Below, piece after piece: positions 12,001-23,569 of a stretch of DNA of 64,000 nt. The stretch is taken from assembly GCF_037975245.1 (NCBI RefSeq), contig NC_092575.1:9764001-9828000 (forward strand), in the 5' to 3' direction. Position 1 is the first letter of the stretch. Each line of letters begins with the position of its first letter. Made by a program: the position numbers and the translations under genes. The DNA is from Apostichopus japonicus. Its lineage: Eukaryota; Echinodermata; Holothuroidea; Aspidochirotida; Stichopodidae. The notes beneath the pieces were generated by a model that did not search any database, had not been told where the DNA came from, and saw only the letters and a program-made list of their open reading frames with translations.

Positions 12001-15000
12001 TAATTAAAACAGCTACTCAACATCAAGAAGAAATTTGCAAATGACCTAGGAGTGAAAACACAAAAACTCTGGGTTTTTTTGGGTTTTTTTTAGCAGGGTT
12101 GGCAAGAAAATTTGGTTATTATCCTTTTCACATGAGTAGAAATTGAACTATTGAGATACAATTTTGATACAAAATATCTTTGTTATGTTAGACCTTCCAA
12201 AACAATACTGCTGTGACATAAACATTGTGATTCAAAACTTGAATGTGGCTCTGAGTTCAGTGGAGAAATAGAAGTTGAAAACTTGATTAGGGGTGCCCTG
12301 TTTGATTCCCAGAAAGGGATCCTTCAGGAAATGTGCTATAAGGGTTTCATTCATGTATATCTTATTTCTTCTTTTTTTGTGACACTGGGTTTTAATTCTG
12401 CCATTTCAAAGCATCCATCAAGAATGACCCTGCCAGATATTTTAACTTCTAAGTCTTTTATCCCTACAACACTAATAGTGGTTGTCCTTTACTATTTGTT
12501 TGTTTGTTTACTTGTCAATATGTTGGCTGACATGTTAATATTAATATGCTTGTTTTGTCTGACCCTATAGATTGGTGTTGATAAAATTGTGGTTTTCATA
12601 AACAAAGCAGATGCTGTCGATCAAGAAGTTTTAGAGCTTGTGGAGTTAGAAATGAGAGAAGTGCTAACAGAATTTGGATTTGATGGAGACAACACCCCGA
12701 TCATTATTGGTTCTGCATTACAAGCATTAGAGGTAAGTGTGTCATGTGAGAGGCAGAGGTACAGTATGGAGTTTTTGTAAATAAAACCTAATGATGGTTT
12801 TTCGCGGTTGTTTTTTCTGATTACCCTGGATTCCCTGATTGGATCATTTTTCATCCATGGTTTCTTTTGATGTGTGGTAAAGTAAACCTGAACATATGTG
12901 TCTTGTGTAGTCTGGGGATACTGAAGTAAAGCTATTGGAGCTCAGCAATGTTATACAAAAATCTACCAAGAGCTATATCTAATGAATTCTATGAAGGACA
13001 AAGTTCGTTGTAACAGTGGTAACTTGCCTCATGACATTGAAGAAAGTCAGCAACCTTGGAAAGAGTTCAAAGGTCATATAAGGTCAGTAGAGGGCAAAGT
13101 AGGCATACCTTGTAAAACATGATATCTCAAGTAGGGAAAGGATGCCATACCTTGTACAAGACATGTGCCTTCCCATTGATGAGCGCAAACACCCTACAAA
13201 GACATTTGAAATGGTTAATAGATTGTGGGGGTTTTATTTTGGTATGTGAAATGAAACTTCAGTAGTCCAGGTAACAATCAGCATTGTTGTGACCCTTGAT
13301 CCGATTCCGTTGAAACTTCACCACCTTTTATTCTGAGAGCTGTGTCGGTAATTCTTTGATTCTTCCTTATAGCCACCCGGTAACATCACTTGATAATAAT
13401 TGTCTTTCTGGTTTCTCCGAGAAAGAAAATTTATTTTTTGCTGATAAAGAGGAACATATTCTTAGCATCCTTCTAAAATTTTCTATTTATCACTTCTGAG
13501 ATACCAACATTTGAAGTTGACATATGTGACCTTGTACTTATAAAATAGTAAATGGAAGGAACATGCAAACTGTGTTATACCATGCAAAGTAATGTTCAAT
13601 CAATATTCCAGTCTGCCAGTATTGTTAACACTTACTATTGTATCTCTTTCGCAATGTGTCTGTTTCTTTAGCAGTGTGTCTGTTTCTATAGTAATGTTTC
13701 TGTTTTGTTAGTAATGTGTCTGTTTCTTTAGCAATATGTCTAGTTTTTTAGCAATGTGCCTGTTCTTTAACAATGTGTTTGTTTCTTTAGAAATGTGTCT
13801 GTTTTGTGAGCAAAGTGTCTGTTTCTCTAGCACATGTCTGTTTCTTTAGCAATATGTCTAATTTTTTAGCAATATGTCTTTCATTAGTAATGTGTCTGTT
13901 TCTTAAGAAATGTTTCTATTTCGTTTAGCAAAGTGTCTTTTTCTCTAGCACATGTCTGTTTTTTTAGTACATATCTGTTTCTGTAGCACTATGTCTGTTT
14001 CTTTAGCAATGTGTCTTAAATGTGTCTGTTTCTTTAGCAATGTGTCTGTTTCTTTAGAAATGTTTCTATTTTGTTTAGCAAAGTGTCTTTTTCTCTAGCA
14101 CATGTCTGTTTTTTTAGTGTATGTCTGTTTCTGTAGCAATATGTCTGTTTCTTTAGCAATGTGTCTTAAATGTGTCTGTTTCTTTTGCAATGTGTCTGTT
14201 TCTTTAGAAATGTTTCTATTTCGTTTAGCAAAGTGTCTTTTTCTCTCGCACATGTCTGTTTTTTTAGTACATATCTGTTTCTGTAGCAATATGTCTGTTT
14301 CTTTAGCAATGTGTCTGTTTCTGTAGAAATGTTTCTATTTCGTTTAGCAAAGTGTCTTTTTCTCTAGCACATGTCTGTTTTTTTTAGTACATATCTGTTT
14401 CTGTAGCCATATGTCTGTTTCTTTAGCAATGTGTCTTAAATGTGTCTGTTTCTTTAGCAATGTGCCTGTTTCTTTAGAAATGTTTCTATTTCGTTTAGCA
14501 AAGTGTCTGTTTCTCTAGCACATGTCTGTTTTTTTAGTGTATGTCTGTTTCTGTAGCAATATGACTAGTTATTTAGCAATGTGTCTTTCATTAGTAATGT
14601 GACTGCTTCTTTCTTAATGTATTTGATTCTTTATAGGGTAAAGACAGTAAGACTGGAGTTGATAGTATCTATCAATTACTTGGGGCAGTTGATGAGTGGA
14701 TACCTCTTCCAGTTAGAGACTTAGACAAAGACTTCATGATGGCCATTGAAGCTTCATACACCATACAAGGTTTGTACATTACACCATACCAGGTTTGTAC
14801 ATTACACCATACAAGGTTTGTACATGACACGATACAAGGTTTGTACAGTACACCATACAAGGTTTGTACATTACACCATACAAGGTTTGTACATGACACC
14901 ATACAAGGTTTGTACATTACACCATACAAGGTTGGTACATTACACCATACAAGGTTGGTACAGTACACCATACAAGGTTGGTACATTACACCATACAATG

Positions 15001-17993
15001 TTGGTACATTACACCATACAAGGTTGGTACATTACACCATACAAGGTTTGTACATTACACCATACAAGGTTTGTACATTACACCATACAAGGTTTGTACA
15101 TTACACCATACAAGGTTTGTACATTACACCATACAAGTTTTGTACATGACACCATACAAGGTTTGTGCATAACCTCTCACTTCTCTTAAACATGACGTTG
15201 GTGTTGTTTTCATTTTCTTTTTGAATTGTGCAACATGTAAGTTATAATCCTGTGCTATTAAAGGACATTGCAAATATCTTAATAAATGTGTTTTGTCACT
15301 TTTGATGTGAACAAACTATATTGTTTCCTCTTCCACAGGTAGAGGAACAGTCGTCTCTGGTCGAGTGGAACGTGGCAAAGTAAAGAAAAATGAAGAGGTG
15401 GAGTTGGTTGGCCATGGGCGTAAAATGAAAACTGTTGTTACAGGTACAGTAAACAATGTATTGTATTTGCTTATTGTTCATTGGCCTTTCATCAAGCAAT
15501 TGATGCCCCAAATTCTAACAATGGTGTCAGGTAAGGTACACAAATAGTAAAATTTAATATTTTAACCCCATGTTTTGATATACATCTATTGATGCCCTAA
15601 AATCCCATCCTAGGTAGAGTAATCACATTTGTTTCATACCATTGTAGAGATGATGTAGAGATGTACCATTGTAGAGCTCATGAATACCAAACTTACTCAA
15701 CTGACTTATGTCAAACTTGTTAATGCAAGCAGTGGGTTGCCAGCAAATAGTTTAAGGGGGTGGGTGGGTGGGTGGGGGTTTTGGAAGTACAAAGAATACA
15801 CCTGATGAATGTACAAGTCTAATTCAGGGGGATAGGGAACCCCCCGCCCTGCCCCCACCTCACCCCATGTTTCATTGGTGAACCAAGTTTTAATATTTGA
15901 AAATTAAATTTTTGCATGAAAATTCAAGACTTATGTCTTATAACCAGAGCTGTACATTCACTGTTGTTCAAAAGGGGTGTTGATCAATTGGAGACGGACT
16001 TGGCTTTTTGCAAATGACTGCAGTGACTAGCTGAGCAAGGTTTCAAAACATTAATCAACAAAAGCAGCAACTTGCTTTATTCTTACAATTGTACACTGTT
16101 ATTGACTGGAAGTGCAGGCCAAACAAGCCACAGCACTTTAAGATAGTTCTTGTTAGCCTGTTTAGCAAGAGTTTAGTGTAAAAATACATGTCAGAAAAGT
16201 ATTACTTATATTTCTCTGGAATGTATCTCATGGGCCTATTTGGAGTCCAGCTCAAGGGTTTTCAGATATTCCCTATTCTCTCAAAGCAAGTTTAGAGCAC
16301 AAAATATATGTGAGCGACAACAATTCAATTTCTATGGACTTTTTTACAAAGCCTTGGTGGGGGTCCAGGGGACGAAACAAATTTGTATGTACGGGAGAGT
16401 CTTTTTTTGTGGGGGGCGAGGGCGACGGAAGCATCACAATTTGGTGAGCAAATGGCTCCTTGGTGCCATCACTGAATGCAAGTACATTTGTTACTTCAGT
16501 AAGCTTCTTTTACTTGTTAAACAACTGCTTGATCAAATGTACTGTGTGTATTTCATAGATACGGCATGAAGGCGTCACTATCATTAATTATGTCATTTTA
16601 AAAGGTCTCGAAATGTTCCACAAAATGTTGGATGAAGGTCAAGCAGGGGATCAACTAGGGGCACTCTTGAGAAATGTGAAGAGAGATGACACAAGACGAG
16701 GTATGGTGATGTGCAAACCGGGAACTCTTGACCTCCATAACCACGTTGAAGCGCAGGTATGTGTATCTTGAAGAGAAAGCCCAGGAATGGTATATGAAGA
16801 TGTACACACATCAACGGTTAATGGCAGTGTAGCTCACTTTTATGCTCCTTTATCAATCCCATTCAACTCCTGTTAAATTCATAGTCTACAAATCCTGTGG
16901 TAAATTTACCACCCACCCATGCCACTTCCAAAATCTCCTAGGTTCACCTTTACACCTTGAAGTCAAGCACTCTCCCATTTCTATCTCATTTGAAGGAACT
17001 CCTGCTTTGGACGTTTGATTTTCAAATTTCCATCAGCGACCCTTCTCGTTAAAACGACGGAAGATTTGATACGATATAACTTTACTGCTTGCAATGCATG
17101 TCGGGAATTGTATTATAGATAACATATTGGAAAGTGAAATGTAATTAATTGATGACCAAGACTTAACAAGACTTTTATAGCCATTTATCAACGGAATAGT
17201 TTGGAGAAGCAACGGTTACCATGTACTTGATCTCATTCTAAACAAAATAGGTTTACATTCTTGCAAAGGATGAAGGGGGACGCCATAAACCGTTCACCAG
17301 TAATTTTTCGCCTCAGATGTACTCGTACACATGGGATATGGCAGCTAAAATTGAGCTGATTGGAGGCAAAGAAATGGTTATGCCAGGTGAGATGTCTCAA
17401 CTTATATATTTTATAACCTATTCTTTGATTAGATTCAAGTTAAATGTGCTTGGTTGACTTTGAATGTGTAAATTGTTAGCAGAGGTGAAATTTATATATG
17501 AACTGTCTCTCCCAACAAATATTTACACAGAGTAGACAATATTTACACAGGTAGACACAGGTCTGTTATGAACTGAAGAAAAGAAAACCCTACAAAAACA
17601 CCGCTTGAGTCTTTTAATGAATAGTAAAGTTATTTAATTGTAACACAATGTCATCTTGTTTTATTGTATTGATCATTCTTAATTGTTCCTTAGTCACAAA
17701 TGTATCACTGTACTGATACAACAATGAAGACAGTTTCAATGCGTTGTGTCCTACTCTCATCTGGAAATAACATTTGAATCGGAACAAATCTAGCTTTATT
17801 TTCCGAAAGATCCTCCATATGTTCGCTTTTGACTTCATCCCCAGGTGAAGATGCAACCCTGAATCTCCAGTTACTGAAGCCAATGGTTTGTGAGAAAGGC
17901 CAGCGGTTCACGCTGAGAGACGGAAAATTAACCCTTGGCACTGGTGTGATTACAAAGATATTACCAGACGTCACTGATGAGGATGAAAAATAA
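9024..17993 (+). CDS. TUFM: mitochondrial elongation factor Tu, nine exons, 5' exon missing
   Basis: GTPase that carries aminoacyl-tRNA to the mitochondrial ribosome. Coding exons: 9024-9192, 10590-10756, 11531-11635, 12571-12732, 14637-14769, 15339-15443, 16605-16756, 17251-17386 and 17845-17993 (stop TAA 17991). All introns are GT-AG, the phases agree, and the total is 1,278 nt (425 residues). Visible motifs: P-loop GHVDHGKTT, switch region [19 protein letters not shown], guanine-binding NKAD and GSAL, then EF-Tu domains 2 and 3 ([27 protein letters not shown]). The N-terminus ([19 protein letters not shown]) looks like the end of a mitochondrial targeting peptide. The acceptor at 9024 follows a strong pyrimidine tract. 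An upstream exon with the ATG is required. Two minisatellites flank the exon at 14637-14769. The assignment is secure. Confidence 0.96.
9467..10006. mobile_element. 540-bp MITE in TUFM intron, ends CAGGGTTCTGCC
   Basis: The ends CAGGGTTCTGCC and GGCAGAACCCTG are perfect 12-bp inverted repeats, flanked by a TGTATG direct repeat (9461-9466 and 10007-10012). The terminus starts CAG as in hAT elements, although the visible TSD is 6 rather than 8 bp. It contains a copy of the GGAGCGCCACC repeat family at about 9502-9600. It lies in the intron between the exons at 9024 and 10590. Confidence 0.65.
9502..9600 (+). repeat. GGAGCGCCACC family, copy 1
   Basis: Core CTATCTAAGCGGAGCGCCAC followed by CATCGGTTGGCGCGGAGCG and then GGCCGGAAACGGCCCTTCCCGAG. 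It is one of six copies in the window. The stretch GCGCCACC-ATCG-GTTGGCGC can form a short hairpin. Confidence 0.75.
13630..14610 (+). repeat. intron minisatellite of acceptor-like units (TGTCTGTTTCTTTAGCAA)
   Basis: Dozens of degenerate ~18-20-bp units ending in a pyrimidine tract plus TAG fill the last kilobase of this TUFM intron. A higher-order period of about 120-150 bp is marked by the recurring block AAATGTTTCTATTTCGTTTAG at about 13910, 14058, 14208, 14326 and 14478. The true acceptor (…TTTGATTCTTTATAG, ending 14636) follows directly. Each unit resembles a 3' splice site. Confidence 0.9.
14759..15173 (+). repeat. 18-copy 23-bp tandem array containing the TUFM exon 5' splice donor
   Basis: The unit CACCATACAAGGTTTGTACATTA is repeated about 18 times. 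The first unit straddles the exon end: CCATACAAG (to 14769) is coding and GTTTGT is the intron donor. About 16 units keep AG|GT. Because 23 is not a multiple of three, all plus-strand frames and one minus frame stay open across much of the array, producing spurious ORFs. Confidence 0.95.
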
Positions 17994-18014
17994 AATTAAA
18001 CAAAGCATTATTTT

Positions 18015-18020
18015 AATAAA
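18015..18020 (+). promoter_or_regulatory. TUFM polyadenylation signal AATAAA
   Basis: A canonical AATAAA lies 22 bp after the TUFM stop codon. A second AATAAA occurs near 18223, so a longer 3' UTR is possible. Confidence 0.6.
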
Positions 18021-18674
18021 CAGTGGGAAGAGATGTCCCTGAAGTCTCTGTAGATTACTGGGGGTTTAATGGATTTAGACTGTTTCCAAGGATGATTTTC
18101 ACAGCTTGAAATAGGAAAACTAGGTATTAATGAGTGCCTGTAGGTGATACTTTTGACCAAGGACTATGATTTATATCCATACATCAGTTTGCTACTTGGT
18201 ATATACTTTCTGAATATATTAAAATAAATGTTCATGGAAAAAGAAGATGATTGTTTGCCTATTTTTAAACTTTCCTCTGTTTTGACATAATGCATGATTT
18301 TCAAGTAACTTTTCTAAATCAATAGCAGACAGTGGACTAATGTTATGAGCTGATCTTGTCATTCGGCTTTGGTTGGTATCCATGTGTGTAATAATACTCT
18401 TCATTGAGTAGTACTTGAAGTAACCATAGCAACCACTTCAATCTTACCAGCATCTGCTTCCCAGTATCAGTTGTGACAAGGCTTCGAATTCATGTGTGTA
18501 GTGAAAAGAAACCTCTCTTTGGGAAATGGATCATAATTTTCCTTTACAAATTCATGATATGAATCATAAATATAGGAAATTCAAATTATGTAAGCTTTCT
18601 GCTCTTTTTCATTCTGTACTAGCGATAACTTCATCAATGACAAATACCATGATAATATTCATTTAATCCTTAGT

Positions 18675-19290
18675 TTTGATACCCTTGTGATACCTTTGTA
18701 CTTCACAGATAACCTTCAGAATGCTTTCCTAAATTACCTTGGTAATATAGTTTTTCATTGCGGTTTGCTATGAAGGTATCTTTCTCAATATATTGCTTTG
18801 ATTCCTTGAGTCCATCTGTACATACTTTGTCATAATTACATGTGATATCTTGATCTATGTAACTGAACAGGCAGAAGCTGACTGAGTTAGACTTGATAGC
18901 AGTACCTTGGTACCTATCCAAGTATCTTTCTCATTGTTTGTTTATTTTTATTTCTTGGCTCAATACTAGTAGATTCATCATTCCTCCACAGATGTACCTC
19001 TCATTGTGGTTGTTGTGATGTATTTGTACTTCATAGATATCACCATTAGCATCATTATGTTGCTTTTCATTTCTTGATACTCCATAGGTGTATTTCTCAC
19101 CATGATTACTTTCAGTACCATGGAAATACTGATATCTTTCTCACAATGATTGTCTGTGATATCTTGGTGCTTCATAGTTATAATACTCACCATTGTGAAT
19201 TTGGGTTGCATTGGTACTCCAAAGCTTGTTCTTATTTGGATCAGTTGTGATATAAATAATACTCCAAAGATGTGTTTCTAATTTTCGTTG
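18675..19290. repeat. degenerate tandem-repeat zone (TGATAT…TACTTCATAGATAT)
   Basis: Variants of 'TGTGATATCTTGGTACTTCATAG…TTTCTCACCAT' recur irregularly every ~60-80 bp. The copies are too divergent for exact units. There is no coding signal. Confidence 0.4.
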
Positions 19291-20280
19291 CTTGTGATAG
19301 TGGGTGAACTTCCATTATTTGATGAATGAAAATCAGATTGCCTTTTGGAAATACATGTTGCTGTAAACAAAGAGACTGTTCACCATATACCATATATGAC
19401 TTGCTGTTTCCTTTCTGTTGCTTCACGTGAATATAGAATATTATTTAGTTTAATTTATTGTATAATGTTCATAGAATGTACGTCGAGGCTCAATTTGTGT
19501 GTGCTCATTGTTAGGTTTCTGCATGTGGAGTTTTGAAGAAGCCTGCAAAAGGAACTACAAATGACAACTTGATAATTTAGAAAGCATAGTATCAACAGGT
19601 GAAAAAGAAAATGAGAAAACACTAATAACACAATAATCAAGACAATCATGTGGGTAAAGCTATAATAGAAGCCTGTGCTGATAAAGCTATGAGAGACAAA
19701 TGAAATTCATAGCATGGCCAGATCTTTGTCAACATCCTTTCTAAGTTTATGTAGATATCCATTGCATAGTACAACAAATTCGGTAGATAAAGGCCTCTAC
19801 ATAGTAAGCAGTATGGTTCTATTTATACATTTATTTCTCATGTGTAATGTCTTGTCCATTCCTCATAAAATCTCAGACCAAACATAGCTGAAGTTTTGTT
19901 AGTTTCCACTTGGCATACAGGGTTGCACTTTGTCCATAAAAATACTAATAAGCAGACGACATGTATTTCATCATTTCAAGTTATCCTTTAGAGCGGGTAG
20001 TAAATACAACTGAATTCTCGTCGCCTAATTAGCACTGGTACATCCTCTTTACTGTAGGGTTTCACATGTCAGCTAAAGGTCTTTTGAACATACAAAAACG
20101 AATGTAAACATAGGATAACATCACACGTCGTTTCCATATTTGAGCCACAGACGATTATTGTTTAAGATGAGTTTAAGAAATTACAGAGAACAACCAAAGT
20201 GGCCTATATGTAAAACCTCTCGATAATTCTACTGAATAAACAGTATTATAGAATTTTATTTCAGGTTTTTATGATAATAG
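19291..20280. other. intergenic, nothing recognised
   Basis: AT-rich non-coding sequence without exons or repeats with clear ends. Confidence 0.5.
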
Positions 20281-20312
20281 CAGGGAGCTGCTGTTAGAGT
20301 AGCAGCTCCCTG
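20281..20312. repeat. perfect 12-bp hairpin
   Basis: CAGGGAGCTGCT and AGCAGCTCCCTG are exact inverted repeats separated by 8 bases (GTTAGAGT). The hairpin lies just upstream of a fragment similar to the GGGGTCACCAGGG tandem family. It may be a transposon end folded on itself or a structured RNA. No further support is visible. Confidence 0.6.
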
Positions 20313-22540
20313 ATAATTGTAACCTTTGAAGTCATGCAGGCAGATGAGTGTGTAAGGCGGGTGTGTGTGTGGCGCCTTGCTTGGGCAGTTTGTATCAATC
20401 TCATATTTCGTGTGAAGGTGGACCACATTGAGTAGAAGAAACCTAGTGTTTTTGGTGGTGGCCAAAGTTCAGTTGGGGTCACTAGGGAAACCTTTATAAT
20501 CTACCATATCTCCCACCGACCAGCCTATTATATAACATGTGCGTTACGCCTCATAAGAATAGGAGAGGCTGTTGGCAATTGGAAATTAGCTTAAGGGCAT
20601 CCGTAGATCAGAAGTCTCGACTGAATCAGAAGTCTCGACCAAATCTCCATTGACTTAATTGTTTCGGTAACTTTTGGAGTAAACATGCTGTATACATGCC
20701 TGTGCACAAAGGTGTATAATGAACGACGCACTGTTGGTAAACAACTTTGCTATTGGAATGGACAATATCATTGTGAATCATTGGTATTCTATCTTTACTT
20801 CCGTTGTACAAGTTTTCCGTCGCATGTCGTTATTGTCGAGATTCAGTGCCAAATAAAAACCAGGTTTGGATGTAGCAACGTTGGGGAAATGACCAGGCAC
20901 CGTTTACGAAAATTAACTGTCGCCTAGTTAGATGGTTAGAGGCAAACCAGACGCAAAATCTTTTGACCAGGGGGTAAAAATCGCACGGCGCCAGCTTAAT
21001 GTACGGCTTCTAGGTGCATGGGCGGCGATCCTGTGGGGGAAGGGGGGATATATCCCCCTATGAAAATGGGTGGAGGGGATGTAATACACCATATCCCCCC
21101 CCCCCACCAAATGCCAGGGATAAGAATATTTTCATGCCTACATTTATGCATCATCGTGAATGTACGGCTCTTTTTTAGCTTCATTTCTCGCCTACCATAA
21201 ACGCATTGCGATCTTTTCAAATAAAGCGTCTTTATATAGCAAGTATATTTAACTGTAGGCTTCATTGGCCCTATAACAACAAAATGTATTATTGCGCCCA
21301 CGGTATTGATATAGTACATATATGCACCCTCATAGTATTCATATAGGCCCTATAGTAGGCCTACACACGTACCTGTTCCCTCGAACAGCTGAGAATCTCA
21401 TGTTACCAGGGTAATGCTTAATACACGTTTCACCTGGATGCCCTAGCAATCGGTACCTAGGAATGTAACTATGTGTAATTGTGTATTGCATGTGTATAGG
21501 CCTATAATAGCCTGCATGAGGCCATTTTCTTCATCGAATAATATAAAAGAGCTCTCGAACATTCTAACGTAGCGCCTGAAACAAGATTGACAGGGGAAAT
21601 TTAGCTGTTCTATTTTGTAATGTCTGTCATAATAACAAAAAGACCTGTGGTACATTAAACCCTGTCCACTGATTACTATGCATGATATCTGCACCAAAAA
21701 CAACAAGGACCATCCTTGGGTTAATGGTTATAATTATACCTACTAAAAAGCTGATGATACCACAAACCACATAATATGTGCATTTTGAGATGCTCTTCCA
21801 TGGATGCGAGATTGTTATCCACTGTTAGGGTAGGAGGCATATGGTACCAGGAAGTTGTTCCGTAACAACTCCCTGATCGTATACATTCAATCATCCGTAT
21901 ACGTTACCTCGAGGAAAGGGGACAGTCGAGATAATTGGAGATAGGATTTTCAATTAACAACGAGAGAATATTTTGTCTCTTCAGAGTAAGTTTGATAATG
22001 TCTGCCACTATGATCCCTTTAATTAACAGACGGCTTGCCATGATGTCTGTTAAGGAAGTAATCCAAACAGAATAACATCATTGTTTCGAATGATGAGATG
22101 ACCATGTGGTCAAACCAGGGAAGTTCCCTTCATCTTTGAAGAAGGAAATTTAGTTTTAAGTTTCGTTTATGTCATGGCCTAGATTCCTGCAGTGAAATAC
22201 ATTTATCTGTACAATTTTATTGGTTTTTTCCTTTCTAAAAATAGCAAAAGGATGGACACAGCAGGCCGGGAAAGGATCAATATCATATCAAATTAAAACA
22301 TATTATATCCAACATTTGTTTCCTTTTCTCTGTCTCAAAGCAATATCTCAGTACCGAGCTAACTTGTGTTTGAGAGAAGATAATGTCACCAATAATGTAA
22401 ACCAGGATATGATTACAGACACCCTCCTAATTTTGTTCCACTAGTGAAAGTATTATAGCTAAAGAGTAATAAAAATCAATCCATTCGCAAATAATGAACA
22501 TTTCTTGACTCGCTGCAGATACTTTTATTTAGCTCACCAC
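20313..22540. other. intergenic with small repeat fragments
   Basis: Holds a fragment of the GGGGTCACCAGGG family (about 20400-20495), a duplicated GATCAGAAGTCTCGAC/AATCAGAAGTCTCGAC motif (about 20608-20640) and a G/C-rich inverted repeat around 21035-21100 (GGGGGATATATCCCCC). No gene was recognised. Confidence 0.5.
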
Positions 22541-22620
22541 AGGCCCCTAGCCAGCGTGGGGCACGGGGGTCTGTGCCCCCCCCCGTGCAAGGGACCGTGC
22601 CCCCCCCCCCTTGTAAAAAA
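22541..22620. repeat. CCCGTGC-rich MITE-like fragment
   Basis: GGGGCACGGGGGTCTGTGCCC and its inverted counterpart alternate here, as at the ends of the C/G-rich MITEs at 26-28 kb. The boundaries are not clear. Confidence 0.4.
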
Positions 22621-23308
22621 AATGGTAAGAGAAAAAATTGCATGAAATTAATCAAATAAAATTGTTAAATTTTGTTGTTTACATGAATTGCAATTTGTTG
22701 TTTAGTTTGAAGAATTTAATTTCGAAGAGTATAGTTTGCAGCCTCCCTTTCCACCCGCCCTGATCCCTACCCGCCCGTTCCCACCCACTATAGTATTTCT
22801 ATGCTAAAACTGAAAACTCTCAATAAAAGTTAAGCACAACGGGTCAGAGACTCACATTCAGGCTATGAACTTGTGGAGAGAAAGAGATATCCGAAGTCAT
22901 CGGGGAAGTGGCCATGGGCAACTGTGAGAAGGACAACTGGAGAAAAATCTTTGCAGTATCTTTGATGTAATTAAATTTCTTGCCATGAATGAAATGGCAT
23001 TTCGGGGAAATAACGAAACTGTGGGGGAATTGCAAAAGCCGGACGATTTCTTACTCGGGGGAAAGTTTAAGCAACTTTTGTTGTTCACAGCAGAAAGTAC
23101 GGCAAATGCTATAATTGACGTGATTGAAAAGGCAGGACTGTAACCTGAAAAGATTATTTTATTATTATTAGCCAATCATATGAAGGAGCTAGTGTCATGT
23201 CAGGAAGATTGGGTAATTATATTCAATATATTATATAAAAAATGATAAAATTACAATGACCTTCCAGGATTTTCAAAAGAGAAGGGGCTGAAGACCAGTA
23301 CTTATATC

Positions 23309-23559
23309 CAGTGGCGTAGCTAGACTTTTTTCAGAGGGGCGAAATTCTCCAAACTTCCGATTTTTCACCGCGGATTTTCCGAATTTCTTCGAACTTTTTT
23401 TCCAGACGGGTCAAGACATCCAGATTTTCTGATTTTTCTTTGAATTTTCAAGAAAAGTGGGCCAAATTTGGTAAATTTTACCCCAGATTTTCCGATTTAA
23501 AAAAAATATTTCGCCAGGGGGATTTCCCCCTGCCCTCCCCTCCCTTGCCTACGCCACTG
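23309..23559. mobile_element. 251-bp hAT-type MITE, TSD CTTATATC
   Basis: The ends CAGTGGCGTAG and CTACGCCACTG are perfect inverted repeats. They are flanked by perfect 8-bp direct repeats CTTATATC at 23301-23308 and 23560-23567. CAG ends plus an 8-bp TSD are the hallmark of hAT elements. The interior repeats CCGATTTTTC/GATTTTCCGA words and has no ORF. Confidence 0.9.
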
Positions 23560-23569
23560 CTTATATCAT

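Noticed and set aside
14757-15175. Possible CRISPR array because of regular short repeats
   Set aside because: Units abut directly without spacers, and the locus is a metazoan intron.
14672-15189. Overlapping open frames of up to 147 codons on both strands
   Set aside because: They are produced by the stop-free 23-bp tandem array, not separate genes.
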